Source: Isoetes taiwanensis
Lineage: Eukaryota > Streptophyta > Lycopodiopsida > Isoetales > Isoetaceae
Assembly: GCA_021234155.1 (NCBI GenBank)
Contig: JAJEKV010000086.1
Coordinates: forward strand, 558,001-622,000
Direction: 5' to 3'
DNA: 64,000 bases
The position numbers were made by a program, and so were the translations under genes. The notes below the pieces were generated by a model that worked only from the letters and a program-made list of their open reading frames with translations, was not told where the DNA came from and made no database searches. Below, piece by piece: positions 47,941-58,733 of this stretch. Position 1 is the stretch's first letter. Each line of letters opens with the position of its first letter.

Positions 47941-49020
47941 GTGAACAAGGTATGGTTGATTAAGAGTTAAAAAAGGTGGTCTAACTTATGTTATTGGGTA
48001 TTTTAGAAATAGGTAGTATAAACCAATTTGTTGACTAAGTATGATTGCTTATCTATATGTTGTTCTTGCTAACAGCGATGATAGAGCACGTAGTTGGTTT
48101 GAGCTAATTAATGGGTGCAAATAAAGGCTTCAATGATACACGGCAAAGTGATACTAAGGTGGTACATGAATTCATCCATTCAACGTTTATCTTTAAGAAG
48201 TGGTTTGTCTTAGTTTGTCTTATTTTTTGATCTATTACTACAGGGATTAATGGCAGTCACTGCATTGCCACTTTAATATGCCAGGAAGATTAGAGTTAGT
48301 GGTAGTTGTTGCAAGTCAAACACACCTTTACCTGTACGGGTTTGATTGAAGGGGTTGTTTTAGGCTGGTGGCAGGTAATACATATCGTTATTATCGTCTT
48401 CTTAAAGGTTGCATGTTTAGGTTTTTGTTGTCCTTACATGCTGACTTTGATGCAGGATAGGTGCTCAATGGCTGCAAACTAAGGTGGTTGTAGTGCATGC
48501 ATCATAGTTTTGCTGAAGGCTTGGTGCTGCTCTGTTAGAGTTAGCTGTATGCTAGATGCTTCTCATCTCCCTTCAAACAGGAATCAACTGCTAGAGTTAT
48601 TGTCAATTTTGATCTCAAAAAAATCAATTCATAATTACATTCATATGTTCAAAGTGGACTTTAGTGTTCTCAAGGCACGTTTCAAAAACAAGTGTAGGAT
48701 ATCAAATTACATAACTCATTTTATGCAGGATGTCTTGGAAGGCAATAATTACCTTGCGCATGATAGTTTTGCTAAAGCCTTGGTGCTACTCTGTTAGAGT
48801 TAGTTGTATACTAGATACTTGTCATGGCTGTTTGGTCTTATGATAGGGGTCCCATCGAAGGCGTGGGCCGAATGACACCTCCGTGTCCTTCACCCGGGCA
48901 TCTTTTCATAGATGGTCCGATTTAGACGGAGGGCCCTGCTCATGGCAAATTGGTTGCCGTGCGAGGGGAAAGTCCCCGTATGTATACGTCGCATCGAGGC
49001 CAGATATATGTTCAGGGAGC
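47941..49020. other. No supported gene; one duplicated 57-bp segment
   Basis: 48508-48563 (GGCTTGGTGCTGCTCTGTTA) recurs at 48769-48825 with about six changes. 48840-49000 is GC-rich compared with its surroundings. Confidence 0.5.
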
Positions 49021-49095
49021 ATCACAAACATCCTCTTGTAGCATCACCAAATGGTATTCATGACGTGAATGTTGATATGAACGTTCACCAATATT
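49021..49095 (+). repeat. Short copy of Helentron N-terminal exon
   Basis: It matches 41812-41882 almost exactly (CCTCTTGTAGCATCACCAAA). Confidence 0.8.
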
Positions 49096-49112
49096 AGAAA
49101 CAAAATTATTTT

Positions 49113-49662
49113 CCCTAGACTTGAAGAAAATGGCTTACTTGATAACACTCTCGACATAGTTCAACATCCTCTTGTAGCATCACCAAATGGTATTCATGAC
49201 GTGAATGTTGATATGAACGTTCACTAATGTGCTGAACAACATGTTGTGGATGGAAATATACATAACAGGTATGCAATATTTAATACTTTTGCAGCTTTCA
49301 AGACCATGTAAACTTCATGGATGCTATACATGATTTCACGCACTTTGCAATGTTTAATACTTTTGCAGCTTGCAAGACCATGTAAACTTCATGGATGCTA
49401 CTCATGATCAAAATGTTTGTCCAAGATCCATCAATAATATTGAGCTCAATATGAGTACAGAAGATGATATTGCATCAAGTTCTTGGAAGAGGAGAGCACG
49501 TTCAAAACATTCTTCACAATGTCATATTCAACTGCCCAGCTCTGATCAATCACATCCATCAACGTTGTCAAGTACACGCAACATTTATGAATTTGCAAGT
49601 AATACTAGCACTATTGAAGTCCATTCTATACATAACACGAATGATGGTAACCATCTCGATGC
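49113..49662 (+). pseudogene. Duplicate of the Helentron 5' exons
   Basis: 550 bp nearly identical to 41768-42312, in the same orientation, including splice borders. The match starts at CTAGACTTGAAG and stops at AACCATCTCGAT. A CACTAATG change creates a stop in the first exon. Near-identity implies a recent duplication that spans or skips the 5-kb catalytic part. Confidence 0.85.
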
Positions 49663-50250
49663 TGCCTAAAGGTTACCTATCTCATCTTCTTAGCCAAATA
49701 TGCAAAAGTAGAAGTATAACGCTAGTTTTGTAAGACTTGGGTGATAAAGGCTGTGCGCAGTTAGATTTTGGAAATTGTTTTCAATGGCTATGCAGTTGGT
49801 CGTTTGGAAATGCCTGTGGCAACACATACCTAGACCATCTAAGCATCGTGAACAATACAACTTTATTATTTTTGGTAGAAATCATAGGTTGTATGTCTAC
49901 CTACTGTTCACATTTGTCCAACCTTGGCCACATGTCATGAATATATTCTTTGTTGAAGGCCCAAACTATTATTTCGATTTTTGTCATTATCCAAATGTCT
50001 AGAGTCTACAATTAGCACCTTATTCTACTATACATTGTACAACGTTGAGATGGAATCTCTAATGGAGTTTCTGCTTCAGCTATATTGTACCTATTACATG
50101 AATTGTCAACACGGGATCAAAATAGAAAAACAACATCTTCGTGATATTGGCCACTTACCTCTTTGCCTTGCAAAAACAAAGACATATGCAACGAAATGAT
50201 TCATCAATGTTCCTATACTACTTTCAAAATAATTAAATAATTTAAATAAT
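49663..50250. other. Intergenic, no supported gene
   Basis: Only ORFs below 80 codons. Confidence 0.5.
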
Positions 50251-50467
50251 AGATAGATAGATAGTATTTTAACGTCACACCACTAGGCAGCATCCAACCG
50301 GACATGTGACCACACTACATTGCTTTGTTGGGCCTTGCCCCCAACCACTTTACATTGCGTCTGTGGGTTTTGACACCCAACAGTTCAAAGTGCGATTCTG
50401 GGCGGTCTCAAACTCGAGACCTATAGTTGCTAGACCTAGTGTATTACCACTAGACTAAACGACCAGA
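50251..50467 (-). mobile_element. TATC-tailed tRNA-derived SINE, copy 1
   Basis: On the minus strand it starts TCTGGTCGTTTAGTCTAGTG, with an A box (TAGTCTAGTGG) and a B-box-like GAGTTTGAGACC. TCTGGTC and GCCCAGA can pair at six of seven positions, as in an acceptor stem. A 130-bp unrelated body follows and ends GTGGTGTGACGTTAAAATAC, then (CTAT)n (plus strand 50250-50266). These are tRNA-derived SINE hallmarks. Confidence 0.75.
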
Positions 50468-50866
50468 CGCATGAAGATACATTTATAAAGCTTTATTCAT
50501 AATAGCATTTTGGGGGCAATCCACAGTGCTTTGCACCTTGTTTACAACCCTATGTACGCAGGTGGCATATCCCCTATAGGATAGGTGCACCCTCCGGGTC
50601 CTAATTGTGATTAAAATCCATATTGTATAATAAAAGTTTTGCAAACTAAAGTTTAGCCCCACTGGGATAAGGAGGCGACCGAGACTCAACCTGTGAACTT
50701 CTTTTGTTTAGAAGTTTATACAGATTGCGATTAAAGTCTATTTTGTGTAATAGAAGACTGGAAATAATGTATTTTTTTATGTGATATGATGTATATAGAT
50801 GAGGGATTTAAGATTCGTGCACTTGGGTACAAGTGAGTTTTCAGATGGGAGGATAAAAATGGTGGA
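50468..50866. other. Intergenic
   Basis: No gene is supported. Confidence 0.5.
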
Positions 50867-50939
50867 GTTGGGATAGCTCAATTGGTAGAGCAGAGGCTTG
50901 GCAAGCTTCATGTCACCAGTTCAAATTTGGTTCCTGCCA
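50867..50939 (+). tRNA. tRNA-like, plastid trnF-like with altered anticodon arm
   Basis: The 73-nt cloverleaf has acceptor GTTGGGA/TCCTGCC (one mismatch, two wobble pairs), D arm GCTC/GAGC, anticodon stem GAGGC/GCTTC with loop TTGGCAA, extra loop ATGTC, and T arm ACCAG-TTCAAAT-TTGGT. From knowledge of plastid trnF-GAA, the D arm, extra loop and T arm match that gene closely (GGGATAGCTCA, TGTCACCAGTTCAAAT). The anticodon arm does not: the loop would read GGC (Ala) instead of GAA. It could be a plastid-derived relic, a SINE head or a nuclear tRNA. The A box TAGCTCAATTGG is intact; the B box is weak. A T tract (about 50982-50996) follows. Confidence 0.5.
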
Positions 50940-51430
50940 CACTACAAATAGTGATAATTTCACTACAATGAAGGTATGATAATTTTTTTTTTTTTAAATA
51001 AGAGGATGGATCCGTCGCACGTATGTTTCATTCCTTTCTGATCCTAGTGTCCGTCTCTATCCCATCTTAATGCCTTTTGCTGGGGATCAATTGGATCCAG
51101 CATGCTGGATTTCTACAAGGCTTGCAGCTCCATGAAGCTTTCTACAAGGCTCATGAATTTCTAGCATGGATTCTACAAGGATTCTAGCAATTTCTAGCAT
51201 CTTCTAGCAGCCATGGAATTACGAGCAGCTTCCATGATGCTGGATTTGGAGAAGGGATACATCACAAGCCAAATGCATATAGTGACTTTTCTGTTGTTTT
51301 TCTTTTGAACAATAGCTCTGCAATATAAGTCCAGCTTCACTAGGCCCATCTTCAATAATTTTGTTTCTAAAATTGGTCTTTGGTGGGTGCTATGGCGAAT
51401 ACTTAAAACAGATGGGATGTGAGGATGCTA
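50940..51430. other. Intergenic with TTCTACAAGG/TTCTAGCA repeats
   Basis: 51100-51215 repeats these short words irregularly. No gene is supported. Confidence 0.5.
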
Positions 51431-51438
51431 GTCTAGAG
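51431..51438 (+). repeat. 8-bp target duplication, left
   Basis: GTCTAGAG, repeated at 52116-52123. Confidence 0.8.
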
Positions 51439-52115
51439 CATGGAATAAATTACTACTCCTAGGTTTAGCTAAACTACCTTCAAATTGGGGCTAGAAGTTT
51501 CTAACACATGGCTAAACTAAATGGTTTTTCTCCATCACAGTTTCTTGCTTTTGGCTAAACTTTCACAAAATGGAAAAGCAAATATTAGCCATCACGCTAT
51601 AGTAATTCAAAAAAAATCCAAGCATTTTGGCAAATAGAATATTTAATTTTTTTTTTTTGGCAAAGACATTGAATTTATTGTAAATACATAAATCAAGACA
51701 AAAACATTCATGAACATGTTCAAAAACCTAAAAAAAAGGAAACTACATTGTTCCTTTTCCTCTAATGCTTCAACTTTATACTTGGAACAAGAAAGAAAGT
51801 GGAAAAAAAAATAAAAAAAATAAACCCTATTTGAAATTTCTTAAAGTTAGTATATACCTTGGTGTTGAATTTCGGGCTAATCTATCCATTTTTCCAAGCC
51901 CACTCTATCTTAGGTTTAGCTAATCGATGTCCTGATGGATATGTCTGGAGGTAAAGGTTTGGCTATTCAACCTAAAAACTCACTTGGGCGGCAAAAAAAT
52001 TGGGCTAAATTATTCTTTTTTTTGGGCATTTTTTCCATTTACTTTAGCCGTTTTTCTTGGTAAAACTGCTACAAAATAGCCATTTGGCTGACCTTAGCCG
52101 TTATTTTATTCCATG
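51439..52115. mobile_element. hAT-like non-autonomous element, copy 2 (inverted to copy 1)
   Basis: Termini CATGGAATAAATTA and TTATTTTATTCCATG form an inverted repeat, and the 8-bp word GTCTAGAG flanks both sides. The right end, reversed, matches the left end of 27138-27955. No coding capacity. Confidence 0.8.
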
Positions 52116-52123
52116 GTCTAGAG
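52116..52123 (+). repeat. 8-bp target duplication, right
   Basis: GTCTAGAG, as at 51431-51438. Confidence 0.8.
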
Positions 52124-52620
52124 CTTATGATGCAGTGTGAAAGCAGCAGTACTATGGAATGAAAACTTCAGGTTTTACAAAAAATTGCCATTGCCATTGC
52201 TCACATGCAAGTCTGTTGATCTAAATTATCTGGTAAGTAGGTCTATTCGGCATTGCTTTTTGATAGATTTACATCCATAGATGCACTGGGCATTTTATTT
52301 ACAGCTGATTGGAGACTCTTTTCCAGATTTCTTCTCTGATGTGAATGAAGAAAACGAAGAAAATGTGAATGGGAAGGAAGAGCAGGATCATAAAACTGGC
52401 AAGGGACACTGCCAGGGCATCTATGGAGACCCAATACATGTTTTTGAGGACAATAGTGATGGAAAAGAGGATATGGTGGTTTCTGATGAGCAGAAACATA
52501 TCACTTTTAGAATTCTTCACAATTCTTAAATCGCGCTTGTCGTGATTTAAAACTACTACTTTAGTCATTTTCTTGTAAACTTGTTGTTCTTTTTATCATT
52601 TTGCATGACATCGTTTATGG
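52124..52620. other. Possible small exon, unproven
   Basis: An ORF at 52281-52529 carries an acidic stretch (DVNEENEENVNGKEEQDH), but no family is recognised. Confidence 0.35.
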
Positions 52621-53091
52621 TTTTAGTATAATAACCAACACATAACTACCATTGACATTAATTAATATAACCATTGAATCCAACACAATTAAATTAAAAT
52701 CCCCCTTAAACCCCCTTTGGTTTGGGTGCATATTCACACGGGGGGTGACTCCGGGCATCGAGAGCTGTCGGATTGGCATATTCGCCCCTTATTCCTTAAT
52801 CTACACCATACGTAAAGTTCCTCATTTGTGGGGTATGCAAGTACAAGATTTGTTATACTGTATAACAAGATTTGCAAAATACTATAATATTTCAACCGGA
52901 ATACTATATGGTGTTGATTTCGTACGTGCAAAATACAATTATGAGGGCTCTCGCTGCCCTACGTCACCCCCCGTGTGAATATGCACCCAAACCAAAGGGG
53001 GTTTAAGGGGGATTTTAATTTAATTGTGTTGGATTCAATGGTTATATTAATTAATGTCAATGGTAGTTATGTGTTGGTTATTATACTAAAA
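52621..53091. mobile_element. Foldback-type element with identical 129-bp arms
   Basis: 52621-52749 and 52963-53091 are exact reverse complements by eye. The 213-bp centre is single-copy here and begins with a weaker continuation of the repeat (CGAGAG/CTCTCG). No transposase is present. Partial relatives occur at 18193-18345 and possibly at 53630-53665. The outer sequence on the right (CCCCTTCGGCCAT) corresponds to GGGCCCGAAGAGCCC before the 18.2-kb copy, so the true ends may lie slightly outside. Confidence 0.85.
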
Positions 53092-55490
53092 AAAACCCCT
53101 TCGGCCATAAAAAAAAAAAGGACGTGAGAATATAAAAAAGGCATCTAAAACATGTAGCAATATGTGTTATGTAATATGCAGCATTAAGAAAAAAAAGGGA
53201 ATATAGTAAAATGAAACATGACTAACTATAATATCAAAGCATAATGTAATATAATTATATATGCTATAAAAGCATTTTATTTAGAAATTTATTGAGTTAT
53301 TGAAAATAGCCAAGGTATTATAATAGTTTTGGAGCACTTAAAGTGGATAGTGGTTTAAGATACGATACAAATCTTGGGCGTTGATTTGTGCCTCTTGAGC
53401 TTCAGCGACATCTTCTTGTGCAGGATGGTTTACCTCGTACGTGATGCCTTCTGCTTGTATAACTCCCATTCGTGATGTTGAGGTTGAGCCTCGTCTGTTT
53501 CGTGCCATTCGTCTCATTGTAATAGCTGCGATCATTAAAAAAACAACACAAGGTTAAAAGTTTCATATAGCATTATAATAAGAATAACACAAGCTTGTAA
53601 TTGTAATTGTACGCGCACACCCGAGCCATTTTGATGGCCCGAAATTTTTTTTTGAAGTAACACCCTCGCCCGTATGCTTATCTACTCCATAAAACTAATA
53701 TAGTAGATGTTATGATGTTAGATATTGTAGCATTTTATTTTTACATAGAAACTTAAACAATGGCCATAATGTTGAAGCCTAGGCTCAACATGAATGGGCG
53801 ATAGATAATGCTAGATATTGAAAAGAAAGGCTTACATTTTTAATTTTAAAGGGAAATAGTTAAAGGAAAGAATAGGATATTCGAGATTAGGTCACGGTTA
53901 GGGTTAGGGTTTTACGCAATGGATCGATGATGGCGGTACTTGCTTGAACACATGGAAATCCAATTGAATAGAAAGATGTGAGGGCGAATCTAACCGTGGT
54001 CTTTGCGAGATGTTGAAAACAGGTTATCTTACCATGCTACACAATCGGTTCCGGTGGGCTTCTGAGAGGGAAAGCTTCGGCAGATATGGCTATGGCGGCT
54101 AGTGGCTCCAGTTTATGGGCTATAATCGGTTTTCGAGTTTTTTTTGTAGCTTGATATGAGCGTTAGCTAGTTAAACGATGGAATCGGCAAAGAAGCAATC
54201 ACTTATATGGAGAAATCGGCAACCAAGTACATTGTTTACTCGGCTTTTTATGTACGATTCTGATCGTCCACCCGGCCCGACCATTTTACAACAGATGTTG
54301 ATGCGGCCAGCCCAATACAATACGCCCGATAAAACTTGAAGATGTGGCTATGGCGACCCAAATTGTGTCGGGCATATTCTCGCTATGGCGGGCTAGATAT
54401 TCATGGCTCGGTTTAGCACTAAGTGGCCATTGCTTTTGAGCTAAAGCTAAAGTTGAGGAAGAAAAAGATAGGAAAAAAACTGCAAATCTGTCTCCATCTC
54501 CAATTTTGCATGCTAGGTACTTTTCGCTCTCTCCGATTGAACTGCGTAAATGTGTTTGGGTTTGGCATGCGGTCACGGGCTTGATTCCGTACTAAGGCAC
54601 GGATGCTAAGCGAGGGGAAGTTCGCGGTTGTTATAGCCCGATCTTTTTCCATCTCCACTTCACCATGCTAGAAATCTCCCCACTTGCGTTACAATCTTGA
54701 GAACCAAAACCAAGTAACACAACACTTTCGCGGAATGTTTAAAAAGATGAATGCAATATGTAGCATAAAAAGCAAAAAACGAAGAAAAAAAAGAAAAAAC
54801 ACCGTATCATGCATTGTTCAATCTCTCATCATGGAAGATTGTCTGTCATGAAAAAAGCACAAACTTCCATACCACAACTGTTGGATGAGGATAGAGGGAG
54901 ACGGATCGGCGCGACGGCACGACGGATAAAACCACCACAAGAGCTTCTGAGAGAACAGAGCTTTGCTGGGTTCATGCATATGAATAAGGAGCTCGGCATA
55001 AGAACCGTTAGATTGTTAAAGCTAATCCACATCAACGCTCCAGAAAAGCTGCACTCTAGAAATACTATTTAGTATGGCCCAATGAATACAGCACCGAAAT
55101 CATAGGAAAACCATGCCAAAAAGCGTACAAAAACACAAAAAAAACCCCCTGTTATAATGCTACATATTGAATTTTGAACTTAATCTTAAAAACTTGCAAT
55201 TAAAGGTTATTTTATGTTCTACATTACCATTTCTTAGGATGATGTTGTAATATTTGCTTCATTTTTTTTTAGTTTAGTGAAGTAAACAAACAAGAAACTG
55301 CTCTTTAATGTAAAAAAACTCTTCTTTTTTCACTATAGTGGTATATGTTTGATTATTGCTAATTGCAACCAATTAATTCCTTATTTAAAGAAAATATAAA
55401 ATAATAAAGAAATATACAGCATCCACAATGGTTTTGTAAAAGTTAAAAAAAAAAACTTCACACCAATAAATGCCCCAAAAAGGTGTCATG
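53092..55490. other. Intergenic, no supported gene
   Basis: 53630-53660 has GATGGCCCGAAATTTTTTTTT, a likely fragment of the foldback family. 53900-54680 is more GC-rich but without recognisable coding. Confidence 0.45.
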
Positions 55491-55548
55491 CGGCGCGATT
55501 TTGGAATAGACATAATCCCAATTTAATTGAATGATGGTTTTTTCTCAT
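55491..55548 (+). repeat. Dispersed repeat matching 560-615
   Basis: Shares GGCGCGATTTTGGAATAGAC and ATAATCCCAATTTAA with 560-615, same orientation. Confidence 0.8.
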
Positions 55549-55641
55549 TTTTTGTAGTTTATGCTAAGCTAGTAACAGTTAGAAGAATTGAAAACCAAAC
55601 TAAAAAGTTGAACTAAATTTTGACCAAGTGTGGAAAAATTG

Positions 55642-56121
55642 CTCGTGGTATGCACCAGAGCATCGATCTAAAATTTAGGTCAAGCCCCAGGCACACGCCG
55701 TGAGTAACTTGACCATAATCACCTTCAAACTTAAGGAATTTGAACAAGATAATATGCTAGATCGAATTTTAAGGTAAGGGTTAGCTAGAATTGTATATCC
55801 CACCCCTAGGAATATGTCTAAAAGTTAAATAATTTTAGTCAAAAATGCAAAAGTACTCATGGTATGCGTCAGAGCCTCGACGTAAAATTTAGGTCGAGCC
55901 CCAGGCGCACACCGTGAGTAAATCGCATCGAAAAGGGTCCTAACCATCTCCAAACTAGGCAAGTAAGGGGTCAATCTTGCATATCTAGGTGAGACCATCA
56001 TGTTTTGATCCTTAGTTCATCCTGTTTAGATACATTTTGATCAAATAGGGCCAAATTACTCATGGTATGCGCCAGAGCATCAACCTAAATTTTAGGTCAG
56101 GCCCCAGGCGCACACCGTGAG
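55642..56121 (+). repeat. Three 63-nt hairpin-forming repeats
   Basis: Copies at 55642-55704, 55856-55918 and 56059-56121, each 63 nt long and spaced 214 and 203 bp apart. The intervening DNA is far less alike. Each copy starts CTCRTGGTATGCRYC and ends GGCRCACRCCGTGAG, which pair as a 15-bp imperfect stem. The inside forms a second helix (for example CTCGAC/GTCGAG in copy 2, ACCTAAA/TTTAGGT in copy 3). Confidence 0.75.
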
Positions 56122-57569
56122 TATTTTTAGCATTATCTCTTTTAGAACTTCATCACTTTTGCTAGACTTGTCCAAATCACATGAAATTTGTTGCGTTTGA
56201 ACCGTTAGACTATCTAGAACACACCTTTGGCAAAAATAGGTGTTGTATAAAGTGCTAAATTCGCTCCTTTTCCTTTTGCTAAAGTAATCAAAGTCATGTT
56301 ACCATGTAGGGGTTCACCAGGAAATTTGTATGAACTTATTGGACATTAAAAGTAGAGAGAGAAGAAACTACCTTCCGCTCTACTATTTGCATCAGCTATC
56401 TTGATGCCATCTTAGAAATTACCATTGATGTATCATGTTTTTTGCCTGATGAAAAAAGTAATTTTGAAATGGTGAATTTGAGAAATACTTTAAATACGGC
56501 ATTTAATGTGTTGACATCTAGGTAAACTCAAACAAAGGTATGGAAGCTATGAAGGTGCCACGAGAAAGCCAGTATTTTTACTTTGTGGCTTAGGTCCTAC
56601 AAAGTTGAATGCTGACCATTTATTTGTTGTAAACTTGGCAACTCCCAAAAGACTAATGTATAAGAAGAACCATTGTTTCTCTCTTTGAAACTTTGTATTC
56701 AATGGATGCTTTTGAGTTTTCCCATGGGTGCGTCTTGCAATCTTAATGTAGCCCATATGTAAAGTTCTTACCAAGTCATCAGCACAGAGAATACCTTTCT
56801 TGATCCAAATATCTCCAATACAACAACATCTTAAGGTTCATATAGGTTTATCGACATTTGTGGAGTAAAAGGATCTTGCATCATGCTTGCTCTAGATTCA
56901 TAAGGCTAGCAAGAATATTTTATATAATCGAGCTAATGACCTTCGCATATAAAATGATTACATCTTTGACAAATTTGCAAGTAGTTTGCCCATGCTACCT
57001 TTTCTACATTCTCAAGTTTATGCTTCGATGCATCAATTACACAATACAAAGTTCCAATCATACTATCACAAGACTTTGTCAAACATACAACATACCCATC
57101 CATCTTCCTTCTTCCATTTTACGTCAAATTCAGCAAGGTACAAATGTCTGCAACTATATAGATACCTACAATAGAATTGCATTCATGTCGAACAACACTG
57201 CATGCCACAATCCGTATGAAGTTCCACATGCTCAACATTCATATGAAAAGCCAATGTTCTAGCCAACAATGAAACAAGCACCCTTTCAAGTTGCTACTAA
57301 GCCCGGCAACGCGGGGGACCATAAGTAGTTCTTTTTAAATAGAAATAATAAAGATTTTCGCAATGAGTATTTTTTCGATTAATAACATCTTATTCTTTTT
57401 TCAATAAAATTATTTGAAGATCATGAGGTTCTTGTTAGTAGCATGGCATGGTGACATATACTTAAGACATTCCTTAGGATATTGATTCAGTTATGCATGA
57501 TTAAAGATCGCGCAATCTATGGAAAAACAATGTTTGACATATATTCATTTCGAAAAAGGATTCCATTTA
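56122..57569. other. No supported gene
   Basis: An ORF at 56858-57262 lacks recognisable domains. CCCGGCAACGCGGG at 57302 looks like a Helitron 3' hairpin, but the expected CTRR end is not present. Confidence 0.45.
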
Positions 57570-58540
57570 TTCAATAAAGGATGTTGTGGAAGAAGATATG
57601 GATGAAGTTTCTATTGAGGAAGATGTTCCTGCTGATGAAGAAGATGTCCTTCCTAAGGAGGATAATTCGAATGGTGATGAAGAGCCCAAGAAGCAACTTG
57701 CCAAATCTTTAATCATGCTGGAAAATTGACGAGGAAGGCTGCAAAGAAAAAATCTCGAGACAATTTGACTCGTTTGCTTGTGAAGCAAAATGGGTTGTTG
57801 CAAAAGCTTTTAGTGCGAGAGTTGAGTTGGTTACTTTTATGGAAAGCGCGATGGTACATCTTTACTCCAATGGATGGCCAAGATGGAGAGCTTCTTTCCG
57901 AGCATGAGTATTTTGACAAGCGAAAACTTTATTGGGCAAGGGCTCAATTAAAAGGGGATACTATATTATGGCGGCAACAGAAGGTGGATGCCGCCAATGC
58001 AACCAATAAGCCCATTAACACATGGGCTAGAATGAAGAAGCTCATGAAGTCTGAATTTATGCCAGACAATTATAAGGATTTTGTCCAGGATCAATGGCAA
58101 ACTATGAAATATCATGCTGACGAGTCAGTAGACGATTTCACAAACAGATTTAACATTTTATTAAGTCAAATGGCAGGATTAACAAAAAGGGAGATTAAGA
58201 CCCACTTCATTGGTTCCCTCATATATGGGTACTCGAACATGTTGAAGTTATGTCGACCTCAAACATTGCAACATGCTCGTACTGCCGCATTAGAAATGGA
58301 GAAGGATGATATTGCTCGAGGTTCAGCAAGTCAAAGACAGCAGCAACAAAGGCGAAGGTTTTAACCTCGAATACAACAAACAATGTAGACATGGTTCGTG
58401 GTCAGGTTGGTCCGAGAAGGTCTGTGTTTGATTGATTGGGTAAACAACCACAGCTTGTTACCTTTGAAGCTGATGCATCTTATTAGCACGGCCGTCAAGG
58501 TCACTATACTCGTTATCGCCGCGTTGGTACATGGGAGAAT
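57570..58540 (+). pseudogene. Ty3/gypsy-like gag remnant
   Basis: An acidic stretch (57590-57715, EEDVPADEEDVLPKEDN) is followed by the ORF 57726-58364, which carries the retrotransposon gag core: YFDKRKLYWARAQLKGD, INTWARMKKLMKSEFMPDNY, SVDDFTNRFNILLSQM, IKTHFIGSL. Beyond its stop, a ruined zinc knuckle reads HGRQGHYTRYRRVG (about 58480-58520) with the cysteines lost. No protease, RT or integrase follows, so only the gag part remains. Confidence 0.75.
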
Positions 58541-58733
58541 TAGCTGTGGTGGTGAGTGGTGACCATGGTGGGAATGATGACAAGAGAGGTGGTGATAAAA
58601 AAAAAAGTCAATGCTGGTCCAATAGCAACCACATTTTCTTAAGATTCTAGATTTCTCCTCGCAGTATATACCACCTAAACACATATGCGATCAGAAAAGG
58701 AATCTTGTTTTGCTGTTATAGAACAAATCTAAG
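58541..58733. other. Short spacer
   Basis: Nothing recognised. Confidence 0.5.

Noticed and set aside
50867-50939. Functional nuclear tRNA-Ala(GGC)
   Set aside because: The acceptor stem has a mismatch, lacks the G3-U70 pair typical of tRNA-Ala, and the rest resembles tRNA-Phe of plastids.
53885-53915. Telomere-like GGTTAGGGTTAGGG
   Set aside because: Only two or three units; plant telomeres need long TTTAGGG arrays.
57300-57332. Second Helitron 3' end (CCCGGCAACGCGGG)
   Set aside because: The hairpin is present, but AGTAGT stands where CTRR is expected and no 5' end or empty site was found.
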